This document shows positions 40,086 to 48,741 of a stretch of 62,129 nt of DNA, piece after piece. The translations under genes were made by a program, and so were the position numbers. Numbering within the stretch: the first letter of the stretch is position 1; every line of letters starts with the position of its first letter. The DNA comes from Actinomycetota bacterium (GTDB lineage Bacteria; Actinomycetota; Geothermincolia; Geothermincolales; RBG-13-55-18): NCBI GenBank assembly GCA_003598015.1, contig QZKE01000078.1, forward strand, positions 1 through 62,129, in the 5' to 3' direction. The notes beneath the pieces are model-generated. The model saw only the letters and a list, made by a program, of their open reading frames with translations, had not been told where the DNA came from and did no database searches.

Positions 40086-41669
40086 TTGGTGGAGAAGTTG
40101 GATGCGTCGGACCTCGTCGGTCTCGTCGACGTATCCATCGATGCGCTCAAGCTTCATAAGGACGAGATAAACGCCATGAACGTGTTCCCGGTGCCGGATG
40201 GCGATACGGGTACCAACATGCTCCTTACCATGCAGGCCGTGAAGGAGTCTATCCTCAACACCAACAACAGGGACATAGTCTCGGTTTGCCAGGCCATATC
40301 CCGCGGTTCCCTCATGGGCGCGCGGGGAAACTCTGGGGTCGTACTGTCCCAGATACTCAAGGGCATGACCGAGGTGATCGGCGAGAACGAGTCGGCGGAT
40401 GTGGACGTCATGGCCAAGGCGCTGGTCCGCGGTTCCGATGTGGCCTACCGTGCGGTGATGAAACCGGTCGAGGGAACGATACTCACCGTCGTGCGGGAGG
40501 CCTCGGAGGAGGGGGCGCGCAGCAAGGACGGCAAGCTGAGCCTGGATGAATGGTTCACGGGAGTGGTACTCAAAGCCCGGGAGACCCTGGAACACACCCC
40601 CGACCTGCTGCCCGTACTGAGGGAGGCCGGTGTGGTGGATGCAGGGGGCAGGGGTCTGCTGGCGATATTCGAGGGCATACTCGCTTATCTCACCGGCGAG
40701 GAACTCCAGGTTATCGAGGAGGAAGTCGGCACGGTTGCCGCCCTCGCACACGTCCAGGTGGAGGACTTTCGCTACGAAGCCCAGTTCATACTGCACTGCA
40801 AGGACTCCAAGGCCGAGCGTTTCCGCGAGACGCTGCACGAAGTGGGCGGATCCGTGCTCGTGGTAGGAGGGGATAAGCTCTACCGCGTGCACGTGCACAC
40901 CGATCAGCTCGGCAAGGTGATCGAGGAGGCCTCGGCCATCGGCAGGTTGAGCGACGTCGAGATAACCGACCTCAAGCTGCAGGTGGAAGAGTTGGACGCC
41001 GGCCGGGCGGTGGAGTTGAAGCCGACCGGAGTCATTGCGGTTGCGGTAGGGGACGGCATCAAGGAGATCCTGCGCTCCATGGGGGTTGACCACGTCGTGG
41101 ACGGCGGGCAGAGCATGAATCCCAGCACCGCCGAGATGCTGGACGCCATCAACAGCATACCCCAGGACCACGTCCTGCTCATACCCAATAACAAGAACAT
41201 CGTACCCGCGGCCGAACAGACCAGGGAATTGACGGAGAAAGAGGTCGTGGTCATACCCGCGGTTTCCATCGCGGAAGGCTTCGCGGCCATGGTGGCCTTC
41301 GACCCCCGCGGCGACTTGGAGAATAACGGCGCAAAGATGCTCCAGGCCATGCAGGGGGTGAAGACCGGCGCGGTGACGGTGGCGGTGCGGGACAGCAAGG
41401 GAAAGTCGGGAAAGATCAAGAAGGGCAACTACATCGGCCTCTTTCGCGGCGAGATCGTCTCCGCCTCCAGCGAGGCCCTGGAGGCGGCGGGAAGCCTGCT
41501 GGAGAATATGATCGAGGAGGATGACGAGATCGTGAGCATGGTTATCGGCGATGAAGGCCACGGACTGAACCACGCCGAACTGATAGATCTGCTGGAAGAC
41601 AAGGGGATGGAGGTGGAGGTGATAGACGGTGGGCAGCCGGTTTATCACTACATCTTCGGGGTGGAATAG
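40086..41669 (+). CDS. fakA: Fatty acid kinase catalytic protein FakA (DAK2/YloV)
   Basis: A 527-residue protein. The N-terminal DhaL-like kinase domain has NVFPVPDGDTGTNMLLTM, SRGSLMGARGNSGVVLSQIL and DAGGRGLLAIF. The middle and C-terminal DUF1949/DegV-like parts include RVHVHTDQLGKVIEEA, LLIPNNKNI and GDEG. FakA phosphorylates fatty acids bound to a DegV-type FakB. A DegV protein lies at 49495 and PlsX at 47725, so the whole route to acyl-phosphate is within 10 kb. TTG start at 40086 behind GGGGGTG. Confidence 0.93.
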   Translation: MVEKLDASDLVGLVDVSIDALKLHKDEINAMNVFPVPDGDTGTNMLLTMQAVKESILNTNNRDIVSVCQAISRGSLMGARGNSGVVLSQILKGMTEVIGENESADVDVMAKALVRGSDVAYRAVMKPVEGTILTVVREASEEGARSKDGKLSLDEWFTGVVLKARETLEHTPDLLPVLREAGVVDAGGRGLLAIFEGILAYLTGEELQVIEEEVGTVAALAHVQVEDFRYEAQFILHCKDSKAERFRETLHEVGGSVLVVGGDKLYRVHVHTDQLGKVIEEASAIGRLSDVEITDLKLQVEELDAGRAVELKPTGVIAVAVGDGIKEILRSMGVDHVVDGGQSMNPSTAEMLDAINSIPQDHVLLIPNNKNIVPAAEQTRELTEKEVVVIPAVSIAEGFAAMVAFDPRGDLENNGAKMLQAMQGVKTGAVTVAVRDSKGKSGKIKKGNYIGLFRGEIVSASSEALEAAGSLLENMIEEDDEIVSMVIGDEGHGLNHAELIDLLEDKGMEVEVIDGGQPVYHYIFGVE

Positions 41670-41680
41670 GGCAGCTGGCT

Positions 41681-43819
41681 TTGCGGGATATTTCCATGCC
41701 GGAACAGGTGGAGCGGCGCGCCGGGGAGTTGGGGGCACACTGGAAGGCCCTGCAGGGGCCTCTCAGCGAAGTCAGCGGGATAGGCAGGAACTTTCTGCGC
41801 TACCTCCATGCCATGGATATCGAGGACGTGGAGGGCCTCCTCTACCATTTTCCCCGCCGCTATCTCGACCGGCGCAGGCTCTCGAGGATAGGAGACGTGC
41901 GCATCGGTGAGGATACGACCGTTGTGGGCACGGTGCGTAAGGCCGATCTCAATCGCACTTCGCGCAACAGAAGCGTACTCAACGTAGCCATCTACGACGG
42001 CTCCGCATATATGTACGGTATATGGTTCAATCAGCCTTACCATGCCGACAGATTGCAGCCGGGCACGGAAGTGGCCTTCTCGGGGAAGGTGCAGTACCGT
42101 TACGGGCGCCTGCAGATGGTCAATCCCGCCTACGACATCCTCGAGGACGCTGGGGACGTAGGGTCGAAGACGGTCCATACCGGCCGCATCATACCCCTCC
42201 ACCCCGCCACACAGAAGATGGGCGCGGCCATGCTCCGCCGCCTCATCATGCGTGCCCTGGAGCAGTACGGGGACCTGCCCGACCACATCCCCTACGGGTT
42301 GCGTCTGCGTTACGGTTATCCCCACCGCAGCCAGGCCCTGCGCGAGATGCATTTTCCCTCATCAGCGGGACGGCTCAACCGCGCACGCCAGCGTATGGCC
42401 TACGACGAACTACTGGTGATGCAGGTGGCCCTGGCCATGCGCCGCCAGCGTCTCAAGCTCGAGACGCAGGGCATAGCCCATGCGGATCCAGGCGAGCTCA
42501 TAAGGTCCTTCGCGACCTCCCTGCCCTTCCGCCTCACCGCGGCCCAGGAAAAGGCATTCGGGGAGATAAGCGGGGACATGTCCGAGCCCTATCCGATGAA
42601 CCGCATGCTGCAGGGGGAAGTGGGTTCCGGGAAGACGGTGGTGGCCCTCATGGCGTTGCTGCTCACCCTGGAGAACGGCCATCAAGGGGCGATCATGGCC
42701 CCCACCGAAGTACTCGCGGAGCAGCATTTCAACAGCATCACCGGCCTGCTGGCCGCAGGCCTGGGACTACGAGTGGAGTTGCTCACCGGGAACACGGCCG
42801 CTGCGAGGCGCAGGGAGATCCTGGAGGCGGCGGGCAGCGGAGGGCTCGATATCCTGGTCGGTACGCATGCCCTCATCCAGGAGGGCGTGGAGTTCAAGAG
42901 CCTGGGACTGATCGTCGTGGACGAGCAACACCGCTTCGGATTGCGCCAGAGGATGCTCTTGAAGGAGAAAGGAGTCCATCCCGATACACTGATCATGACG
43001 GCGACGCCCATCCCGCGCACCCTCTCGCTCACGCTCTATGGAGATCTCGAGGTGTCGGTGCTGGATGAGCTCCCGGCGGGCAGGGCGGGGACGCGCACCC
43101 TGGTGGTCGGCCCGGATGGAAGGGCGCATGCGTACGACATAATCCGCGAGGAACTGCTCAAGGGCAGGCAGGCCTTCGTGGTCTGCCCGCTGGTGGATGC
43201 CTCACCGGCCATCGAGGCCAAGGCAGCGGAGAAAGAGGCGCGCGAGCTCTCCAAGGTCTTCCCCGGCTCGAGAATTGGGCTCCTGCACGGTCAGATGGCC
43301 AAGGCCGAAAAAGACAGGGCGATGACGGATTTCCGCGGCGGCGAGGTGCAGCTGCTCGTGTCCACCACGGTCATAGAGGTGGGCATAGACGTTCCCAACG
43401 CCACGGTGATGATGGTTGAGAACGCGGACCGTTTCGGGCTTTCCCAACTCCACCAACTGCGCGGACGGGTAGGACGGGGGGAGCACCCCTCGCACGGCAT
43501 TTTCGTGTTCGACGGTGAGACCGAGGAGTCCCAGAGGCGTATGAGAGCTATCGCGGAGATCGAGGACGGCTTCGCCCTTGCCGAGGCCGATCTGGAGATA
43601 CGTGGTGAGGGCTCCCTCTTCGGTACCCGTCAGTCGGGCATGCCCGATATGCGCGTCGCCCGGCTCATCCGCGACTTCCGCCTGCTCAAGCAGGCCCGCG
43701 CCGACGCCTTCGATCTGGTCGAGAAAGATCCGCACCTGCAGGATCCGGAGCACCTGCTTCTGCTCCAGGAGGTGACGAAGCGCTTTCGCGAGAACCTGGA
43801 ATGGCTCTTCCAGGCATAA
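41681..43819 (+). CDS. recG: ATP-dependent DNA helicase RecG
   Basis: A 712-residue replication-fork helicase. There is an N-terminal wedge/OB domain (about 70-170; VEGLLYHFPRRYLDRR). Helicase motifs are MLQGEVGSGKTVVALMALL (Walker A), VVDEQHRFGLRQR (DExH box), TATPIPRTLSLTLYGD, STTVIEVGIDVPNA and QLRGRVGRG. The TRG motif region with FGTRQSG is near the end. TTG start at 41681, or ATG at 41696. Overlaps no neighbour; 11 bp after fakA. Confidence 0.97.
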   Translation: MRDISMPEQVERRAGELGAHWKALQGPLSEVSGIGRNFLRYLHAMDIEDVEGLLYHFPRRYLDRRRLSRIGDVRIGEDTTVVGTVRKADLNRTSRNRSVLNVAIYDGSAYMYGIWFNQPYHADRLQPGTEVAFSGKVQYRYGRLQMVNPAYDILEDAGDVGSKTVHTGRIIPLHPATQKMGAAMLRRLIMRALEQYGDLPDHIPYGLRLRYGYPHRSQALREMHFPSSAGRLNRARQRMAYDELLVMQVALAMRRQRLKLETQGIAHADPGELIRSFATSLPFRLTAAQEKAFGEISGDMSEPYPMNRMLQGEVGSGKTVVALMALLLTLENGHQGAIMAPTEVLAEQHFNSITGLLAAGLGLRVELLTGNTAAARRREILEAAGSGGLDILVGTHALIQEGVEFKSLGLIVVDEQHRFGLRQRMLLKEKGVHPDTLIMTATPIPRTLSLTLYGDLEVSVLDELPAGRAGTRTLVVGPDGRAHAYDIIREELLKGRQAFVVCPLVDASPAIEAKAAEKEARELSKVFPGSRIGLLHGQMAKAEKDRAMTDFRGGEVQLLVSTTVIEVGIDVPNATVMMVENADRFGLSQLHQLRGRVGRGEHPSHGIFVFDGETEESQRRMRAIAEIEDGFALAEADLEIRGEGSLFGTRQSGMPDMRVARLIRDFRLLKQARADAFDLVEKDPHLQDPEHLLLLQEVTKRFRENLEWLFQA

Positions 43820-43916
43820 GGCCACGCCAAGCATCGATGCTCCTTTATCACCGGGATGCCGCGCAGGTGATATCCTCTCAGGGGAGGATTCGTACTGCGG
43901 GTTCAGAGAGGTGGAG

Positions 43917-44813
43917 ATGAACGTAACGGAGGCGCGTGGAGTACGTGTACTCGCCTCCCTGGTGGTGGTCTGCCTGCTGAGCCTGCTGTTTCCCACCATC
44001 ACCTGCGATGCAGTGCTCGGCGCGCGGAATAGCCCGAACCTGATGGAGGTGATGCCGGATGAGGATGGAGTATACGGCAGGGATGTGGTTATCGCCCTCT
44101 CCTTCGACCGTCCCATGGATCTGGAGAGTATCACCCGGGCTGCCCGTTTCGAGCCGCCGGTGGCTTTCGCCGTTTCAGGGGAGTCCGAATGCCTCGTGGT
44201 GCCGGTTAACCTTCTGGCGCCGCAAGCACAATACACTTTCCACCTGCAGCCTGGAGTGGCCAGGGATCTGCAGGGCAGGGTCTGCGATGAATGGGTGGAG
44301 CTTTCTTTCTCCACGCGCGGTGACGGGGTGATCATGGAGATACCCGCCTTCTCCTTCAGTGGAGAGGTGATAGAGTCCACGGATCCCCAGGGGGTGGCCA
44401 GCATCATCGGCTTCGGTGTCGGCCACTATCCGGGAGCTGGGCGCCCCGGGAGGGGCAACTACGTAGTCATGGCCCACGCCAGCGGCCAGATCGACTTTCC
44501 CTTCAACCGCCTTTTCGACCTGGTGGCAGGGGACGAGATCAAGCTGAGCTATGGGGGGAGGGACTACGAGTACCACTGGAGCGAAGGCCTGGTTGTAGGC
44601 GATACGGAGCTGTGGATCGTCGATCCAACGGCCAGCGCCATCGTCACCATTTTCGTTTGCTGCGCGGAGAACGGCAGGCCATCGCCCACCTTCCATCCGC
44701 CCTATCGCTATACCGTTCGCGCATCCCTGCATGGGGTACCGGACATGGGACATTTTCAGCGAGCACATCGCCTTAGATCTTACGTACCTCGGAAAATGTC
44801 CCATGTCCGGTGA
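43917..44813 (+). CDS. Exported Big_5 (SbsA Ig-like) plus sortase-family protein
   Basis: 298 residues. A signal anchor (about 8-32) is followed by a Big_5 Ig-like domain (about 40-135; VVIALSFDRPMDLESITRAARFEP shape) and a sortase-type barrel (about 140-272). The catalytic set is visible: His187 in VVMAHASG, Cys248/249 in IFVCCAEN and Arg264 in PPYRYTVRAS. The last ~26 residues (from GVPDMGHFQ) are encoded inside an inverted-repeat element, and the stop lies in its right arm. GGTGG precedes the ATG at 43917. No sorting-signal substrate gene is adjacent. Confidence 0.78.
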   Translation: MNVTEARGVRVLASLVVVCLLSLLFPTITCDAVLGARNSPNLMEVMPDEDGVYGRDVVIALSFDRPMDLESITRAARFEPPVAFAVSGESECLVVPVNLLAPQAQYTFHLQPGVARDLQGRVCDEWVELSFSTRGDGVIMEIPAFSFSGEVIESTDPQGVASIIGFGVGHYPGAGRPGRGNYVVMAHASGQIDFPFNRLFDLVAGDEIKLSYGGRDYEYHWSEGLVVGDTELWIVDPTASAIVTIFVCCAENGRPSPTFHPPYRYTVRASLHGVPDMGHFQRAHRLRSYVPRKMSHVR

Positions 44814-44820
44814 CCCCATG
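44730..44820. repeat. Inverted-repeat element (family C) overlapping the sortase gene end
   Basis: Arms 44730-44757 and 44792-44820 are reverse complements except for one extra G in the right arm. The core is GGACATGGGACATTTTC, flanked by CATGGGGTACC / GGTGACCCCATG. The 34-bp loop contains TTAGATCTTACG. It ends 15 bp before rsmD. Confidence 0.85.
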
Positions 44821-44835
44821 GCTTAAAATGGATGC

Positions 44836-45393
44836 ATGAGGATAATCGCCGGGGAGGCAAAGGGAAGGCAGATCAAGGCGCCACGGGGACGTGCGACGCG
44901 ACCCATGCGCGATTTCGTACGCGAGGCCGTCTTCAGCATGCTGGGCGAGCAAACGGTGGGAGCCAGGGTCCTTGACCTTTTCGCCGGAAGCGGTTCGCTC
45001 GGGCTGGAAGCACTGAGCAGGGGTGCCGAAGAGGCCGTATTCGTTGACAGCGGGCGCGAACCCGGACGCATTATACGGGAGAATATGGACAGACTTGGAA
45101 TGGCGGACAGGGGAAGGGTTATAAGGGCTGAGGTTCTCGATTACCTGCGCAAAGCCTCTTTTCCGGAGAGGCCTTTCAATTTGATTTTTATAGACCCACC
45201 TTATAGAATTGATTTGGGCTACCGGCAAGAGATGCTTGGAAGATTGGCCGCAGGTGGGTTCCTTGCCCCGTCGGCGGTGGTTATAATAGAAGCTCCACTG
45301 CGGAGCTCATCCCCGGGTTCGCCCGAGGGAGTGCACTTCCGGGAAAGGCGGAAGTACGGGGAGACCGCGGTGGATGTTTATGTAAAAGAGTAA
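44836..45393 (+). CDS. rsmD: 16S rRNA (guanine966-N2)-methyltransferase RsmD
   Basis: A 185-residue methyltransferase. It has MRIIAGEAKGRQIKAPRG, RPMRDFVREAVFSMLGE, the SAM motif VLDLFAGSGSLGLEALSRGA and the catalytic IDPPY. Followed by coaD with a 35-bp gap, the usual rsmD-coaD pairing. Confidence 0.95.
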   Translation: MRIIAGEAKGRQIKAPRGRATRPMRDFVREAVFSMLGEQTVGARVLDLFAGSGSLGLEALSRGAEEAVFVDSGREPGRIIRENMDRLGMADRGRVIRAEVLDYLRKASFPERPFNLIFIDPPYRIDLGYRQEMLGRLAAGGFLAPSAVVIIEAPLRSSSPGSPEGVHFRERRKYGETAVDVYVKE

Positions 45394-45428
45394 ATTTCTG
45401 TCAGCTTGAAGGAGGGGCCGCTAGCGTC

Positions 45429-45938
45429 ATGACGGTAGCCATCTGTCCGGGGACTTTCGATCCCATAACCTGTGGCCATCTGGACATCATCAGCAGGGCC
45501 TGCAAGTATTTCGACAGGTTCATCGTAGGCGTGGCCGCCAACCCGTTCAAGCAACCCCTCTTCACCCTGGAGGAGAGAACGCATATGTTGGAGAAGGCTA
45601 CCGCGGGATTGACCAACGTGGAGGTGACCGCGTTCGACACCCTGCTGATCGATTTCGCCCGTAAGGTAGGTGCCACGGCGATAGTAAAGGGTCTGAGGGC
45701 CATAAGCGACTTCGAATACGAGTTCCAGATGGCCCAGATAAACCAGGCCATGGACGAGGAGGTCGAGACCTTCTTCGTCATGGCGAATCCCGAGTATACT
45801 TTTATAAGTTCGAGCGCGGTGCGAGAAGTGGCCAGCTACGGGGGCGCCATAAAAGGGTTGGTGCCCGAGAATCTGGAGCTGGAGCTGGTGGAGATGTTCG
45901 CAAGGAAATTCGGCAAGTTGAAGAAAGGGGCGGTCTAG
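45429..45938 (+). CDS. coaD: Phosphopantetheine adenylyltransferase
   Basis: A 169-residue nucleotidyltransferase making dephospho-CoA. It has ICPGTFDPITCGHLDII ((H/T)xGH-type motif), VAANPFKQPLFTLEERTHML, VKGLRAISDFEYEFQMA and the ISSSAVREVASYGG signature. It ends directly before the coiled-coil gene. Confidence 0.97.
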   Translation: MTVAICPGTFDPITCGHLDIISRACKYFDRFIVGVAANPFKQPLFTLEERTHMLEKATAGLTNVEVTAFDTLLIDFARKVGATAIVKGLRAISDFEYEFQMAQINQAMDEEVETFFVMANPEYTFISSSAVREVASYGGAIKGLVPENLELELVEMFARKFGKLKKGAV

Positions 45939-46421
45939 ATGGACGTCTTTCAACAACTGGATAGGATAGAGGACCTCATCGTTTCCAGCAAACACGTTCC
46001 TTTTTCGTCTTCGGTGATGGTCAACGAGACGGAGATCTTCGAGCTTCTGGACGAGTTCCGCAGCACCCTCCCGGAGGAATTGAAGCAGGCCCGCTGGATG
46101 GTCAAGGAGAAGCAGGAGCTCATGGACGAGGCACGCAAGGAAGCGGAGCGCGTCCGTGAAGAAGCGGGCGAGGAGAGGACGCGCCTGATAGAGGAGACTG
46201 AGATCATCAAGGCCGCCCGGGCCGAGGCTGACAGGCTCATCGAAGATGCTCAGGCACAGGCGAGGGAGATACGCCTGGAGGCGGAGGATTACGCCGACGA
46301 GCGACTGGCTAATCTCGAGGTAACCTGCTATAAGCTCCTCGAGGTCATCAAGCGAGCGCGGGAGAGGTTGCAGGGACCGCAGGAACAGGTGGAGGAGAAA
46401 GAGGAGTTCGACCTGGAGTAG
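45939..46421 (+). CDS. SepIVA/DivIVA-like coiled-coil protein
   Basis: 160 residues. Residues 65-150 are a long charged coiled coil (ARKEAERVREEAGEERTRLI, AEADRLIEDAQAQAREIRLE, ADERLANLEVTCYKLLEVIK). The N-terminus DVFQQLDRIEDLIVSSKHVP resembles actinobacterial SepIVA-type proteins, whose gene lies next to DUF177 and rnc in mycobacteria. Starts one base after coaD. A role in cell division or polar growth is inferred from shape and synteny only. Confidence 0.7.
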   Translation: MDVFQQLDRIEDLIVSSKHVPFSSSVMVNETEIFELLDEFRSTLPEELKQARWMVKEKQELMDEARKEAERVREEAGEERTRLIEETEIIKAARAEADRLIEDAQAQAREIRLEAEDYADERLANLEVTCYKLLEVIKRARERLQGPQEQVEEKEEFDLE

Positions 46422-46700
46422 AAGGCGTTACCCCGCGGCAAGCCGCTTGGCGACGAGGCGGTCGGGGTCGAGATAGATATGGCTCAGATCCAACGGTAAG
46501 CCAAGGACACGGCAGATTCCCCCGCTGAGATGTCAAGAACATTCCGGGACGATCCCACGGTGATAAACGGATAAACAGATGGACACCTGTGCCCCGCTCG
46601 ACAACGACCAGGATCATGCATCGACGGATATATGCGTGTATGAACGTAGAATCCAGGGGCGGAGATGCAAAATGGGTTGTCGGATGGCAGGGGAGTAGAC
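46422..46700. other. Intergenic stretch before DUF177
   Basis: No gene accepted. On the minus strand a short open stretch (46430-46530) reads GICRVLGLPLDLSHIYLDPD and on to a stop. It looks protein-like but has a stop shortly upstream and no start, so it may be the tail of a lost gene. Confidence 0.35.
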
Positions 46701-47276
46701 ATGGCCGAGAAATTGAATTTACGCCAACTCAAAGTCCCTGTAACCAACCTGCTCAAGAAGGTGTTTTCAAGGGAAAGGTTCACGGCCAACCTGGACATCG
46801 CCGTTGGCGAGCATGGCGTGAGCGAGAAAAGCGATCGTGGAGATCTCAAGTTGGAGGTATGGCTGGAGAGCAGCCCGGATGGTATACGCGTCAAGGGGGA
46901 TATCCAGGGCTCCGTGTCCCTGCAGTGCACTCGTTGCCTGGAGGAATACCGGCAGGACCTGGACATAGCGGTCGACGAGTTCTATCGCCGGGCCGGTCTC
47001 AGTACCTTGGGCGGCGACGGCAGGAGGCTGGCCGACGGTGAGATACAGGAAGAAGACGAGTACGTGATCGCCGAGGGGGCGATCGACTTGAACCTTCTCT
47101 TGAACGACGCCGTTATGCTCAGTCTCCCCATCAAGCACCTGTGTACCGAGGAGTGCAAGGGTTTGTGCCAATGGTGCGGAAAAAATCTGAACGAGGGAGA
47201 ATGTGGTTGTGTGCGGGAGGTCATCGACCCGCGTCTCGAGGTACTGAAGACATTGTTGGAGAGCGGGGAGGAGTGA
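46701..47276 (+). CDS. DUF177 (YceD) family protein
   Basis: A 191-residue protein, the YceD/DUF177 family linked to 23S rRNA accumulation and always near rpmF. It has VSLQCTRCLEEYRQDLDIAVDEFY (first CxxC), IDLNLLLNDAVMLSLPIKHLC and CKGLCQWCGKNLNEGEC (second Cys set), then IDPRLEVLKTLLE. ATG at 46701 follows AGGGGAG. Confidence 0.92.
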   Translation: MAEKLNLRQLKVPVTNLLKKVFSRERFTANLDIAVGEHGVSEKSDRGDLKLEVWLESSPDGIRVKGDIQGSVSLQCTRCLEEYRQDLDIAVDEFYRRAGLSTLGGDGRRLADGEIQEEDEYVIAEGAIDLNLLLNDAVMLSLPIKHLCTEECKGLCQWCGKNLNEGECGCVREVIDPRLEVLKTLLESGEE

Positions 47277-47306
47277 AGCGCGGATGACCGTGCCGGCGGG
47301 CTTCGC

Positions 47307-47335
47307 TTGACCATGCCGGGGTGCGAGCATATACT
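47307..47335 (+). promoter_or_regulatory. Promoter ahead of rpmF
   Basis: TTGACC (47307-47312), a 17-bp spacer, TATACT (47330-47335). A leader of about 55 nt precedes the rpmF ATG. Confidence 0.65.
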
Positions 47336-47395
47336 CTGATGGTGCCAAAAAGGGACAAGAGCAGTAAAAAAGGAAGGTTTTTCCGGAGGTAAGAA

Positions 47396-47572
47396 ATGGC
47401 GGTACCCAAACGCAAAAAATCACGTTCGCGCGTCGCGTCAAGGCGTGCGAAGTGGGGCACGCAAGCACCTCCGAAGTCGGAATGCCCGCAGTGCCACTCT
47501 CCTAAGCTGCCCCACCGGGCATGCCCGAATTGCGGCACCTATAACGGTCGGGAAATACTGGAGACGGAATAG
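47396..47572 (+). CDS. rpmF: 50S ribosomal protein L32
   Basis: 58 residues: MAVPKRKKSRSRVASRRAKW at the start, then zinc ligands CPQC and CPNC, ending YNGREILETE. Ribosome-binding site CCGGAGGTAAGAA precedes the ATG. Conserved position between DUF177 and plsX. The C+ form of L32 parallels the C+ form of L28 at 39078. Confidence 0.96.
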   Translation: MAVPKRKKSRSRVASRRAKWGTQAPPKSECPQCHSPKLPHRACPNCGTYNGREILETE

Positions 47573-47724
47573 TCTTCTTGCCGGCTTGGCAGCGGTGAAC
47601 ATGCTTTATCGACCCCACGGGAATAGCATAGAAGCTATCGCGAGTGTTGTCCGGACCGACAAAAAGCCTGCGCGGAACGGTGGGCTGTAGTTGGCGGGAG
47701 ACACATAGCCACTGGAGAAATCAT

Positions 47725-48741
47725 ATGGCTGGCAAGGACAGGGTGACAGTGGCCCTCGATGCCATGGGTGGGGATAACGCCCCGGAATCGAACGTCTCGG
47801 GAGCATGGGAAGCATGCGAGGAACTGGGCATAGACGTGCTGCTCGTAGGGGACGAAACCGCCCTTTCCGGGATCCTGGGATCGATGGGTGAGAGTCGCGG
47901 GCGGCTGGAGATCCTGCATGCTCCGGAAGCCGTCTCCATGGAGGAGGAGGGCGCCTTCGCCATCAAGAACCGTGAGGGCGCTTCCGTGGTCGTCGCCGCC
48001 GAGGCAGTGAGGCAGGGTAAAGCCCAGGCCATGGTCTCGGCCGGAAACACCGGTGCCGCGATGGCGGCCGCGTTTTTCTCATGGGGCAGGATGAAAGGTA
48101 TCAAGCGTCCGGCGGTAGCGGTGGTCCTGCCGCCTGCCCAGTCTCCCACCCTTCTCCTCGATGCCGGGGCAAACGCGGATTGCCGGCCCGAACACTTGCG
48201 CCAGTTCGCGGTTCTGGGCAGCGCCTATGCCTCTCTACGTTTCGGTCTGGATAGACCCAGGGTGGGCCTTCTGAACATCGGTAGCGAGGAATCGAAGGGC
48301 AACGAGCTTGCGCGTGAGGCTTTCCAGCTTCTGTCCTCGGAGGCGAGGATAGATTTTGTGGGCAACCTGGAGGGAAGAGACCTGGCGACAGACAGCGCGG
48401 ACGTGGTGATCACGGATGGTTTCACGGGCAACATAACCCTGAAGGTGATCGAGGGCGTCGCATCGATGATCACCAGAAAACTGCTGGAGAACCTGGGCAC
48501 ATTACGGGAGGAGGAGCTGCAGCCCGTACTGCCGGCGTTGCTGGGCCTGCGCCAGGAACTGGACTATCGCGCCATCGGAGGCGCTCCCCTACTGGGAGTC
48601 AAGGGAGTATGCATCATAGCTCATGGCAGCTCAGATGCCATGGCCGTGAAGAACTCCATCCGCGCGGCGGCAGAGGCCGTGGAGGCCAGGCTGGTCGAGA
48701 GGACTGAGAGCCTCCTGGTAGCGGGCAAGGGAGGCGGCTGA
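47725..48741 (+). CDS. plsX: Phosphate acyltransferase PlsX
   Basis: A 338-residue enzyme forming acyl-phosphate from acyl-ACP (or the reverse). It shows VALDAMGGDNAP, MVSAGNTGAAMAAAFF, LLDAGANADCRPEHL, GLLNIGSEESKGNEL and VITDGFTGNITLK. ATG at 47725 behind TGGAGAAA. Its last base is the first base of rnc's ATG. The acpP gene that often follows plsX is absent. Confidence 0.96.
   Translation: MAGKDRVTVALDAMGGDNAPESNVSGAWEACEELGIDVLLVGDETALSGILGSMGESRGRLEILHAPEAVSMEEEGAFAIKNREGASVVVAAEAVRQGKAQAMVSAGNTGAAMAAAFFSWGRMKGIKRPAVAVVLPPAQSPTLLLDAGANADCRPEHLRQFAVLGSAYASLRFGLDRPRVGLLNIGSEESKGNELAREAFQLLSSEARIDFVGNLEGRDLATDSADVVITDGFTGNITLKVIEGVASMITRKLLENLGTLREEELQPVLPALLGLRQELDYRAIGGAPLLGVKGVCIIAHGSSDAMAVKNSIRAAAEAVEARLVERTESLLVAGKGGG

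Noticed and set aside
39969..41738. A 589-codon minus-strand frame opposite fakA
   Set aside because: Shadow of a well-conserved DAK2-domain protein; composition not protein-like.
43202..44407. A 401-codon minus-strand frame over the end of recG and the sortase gene
   Set aside because: It spans two well-supported plus-strand genes and encodes no recognisable domain.
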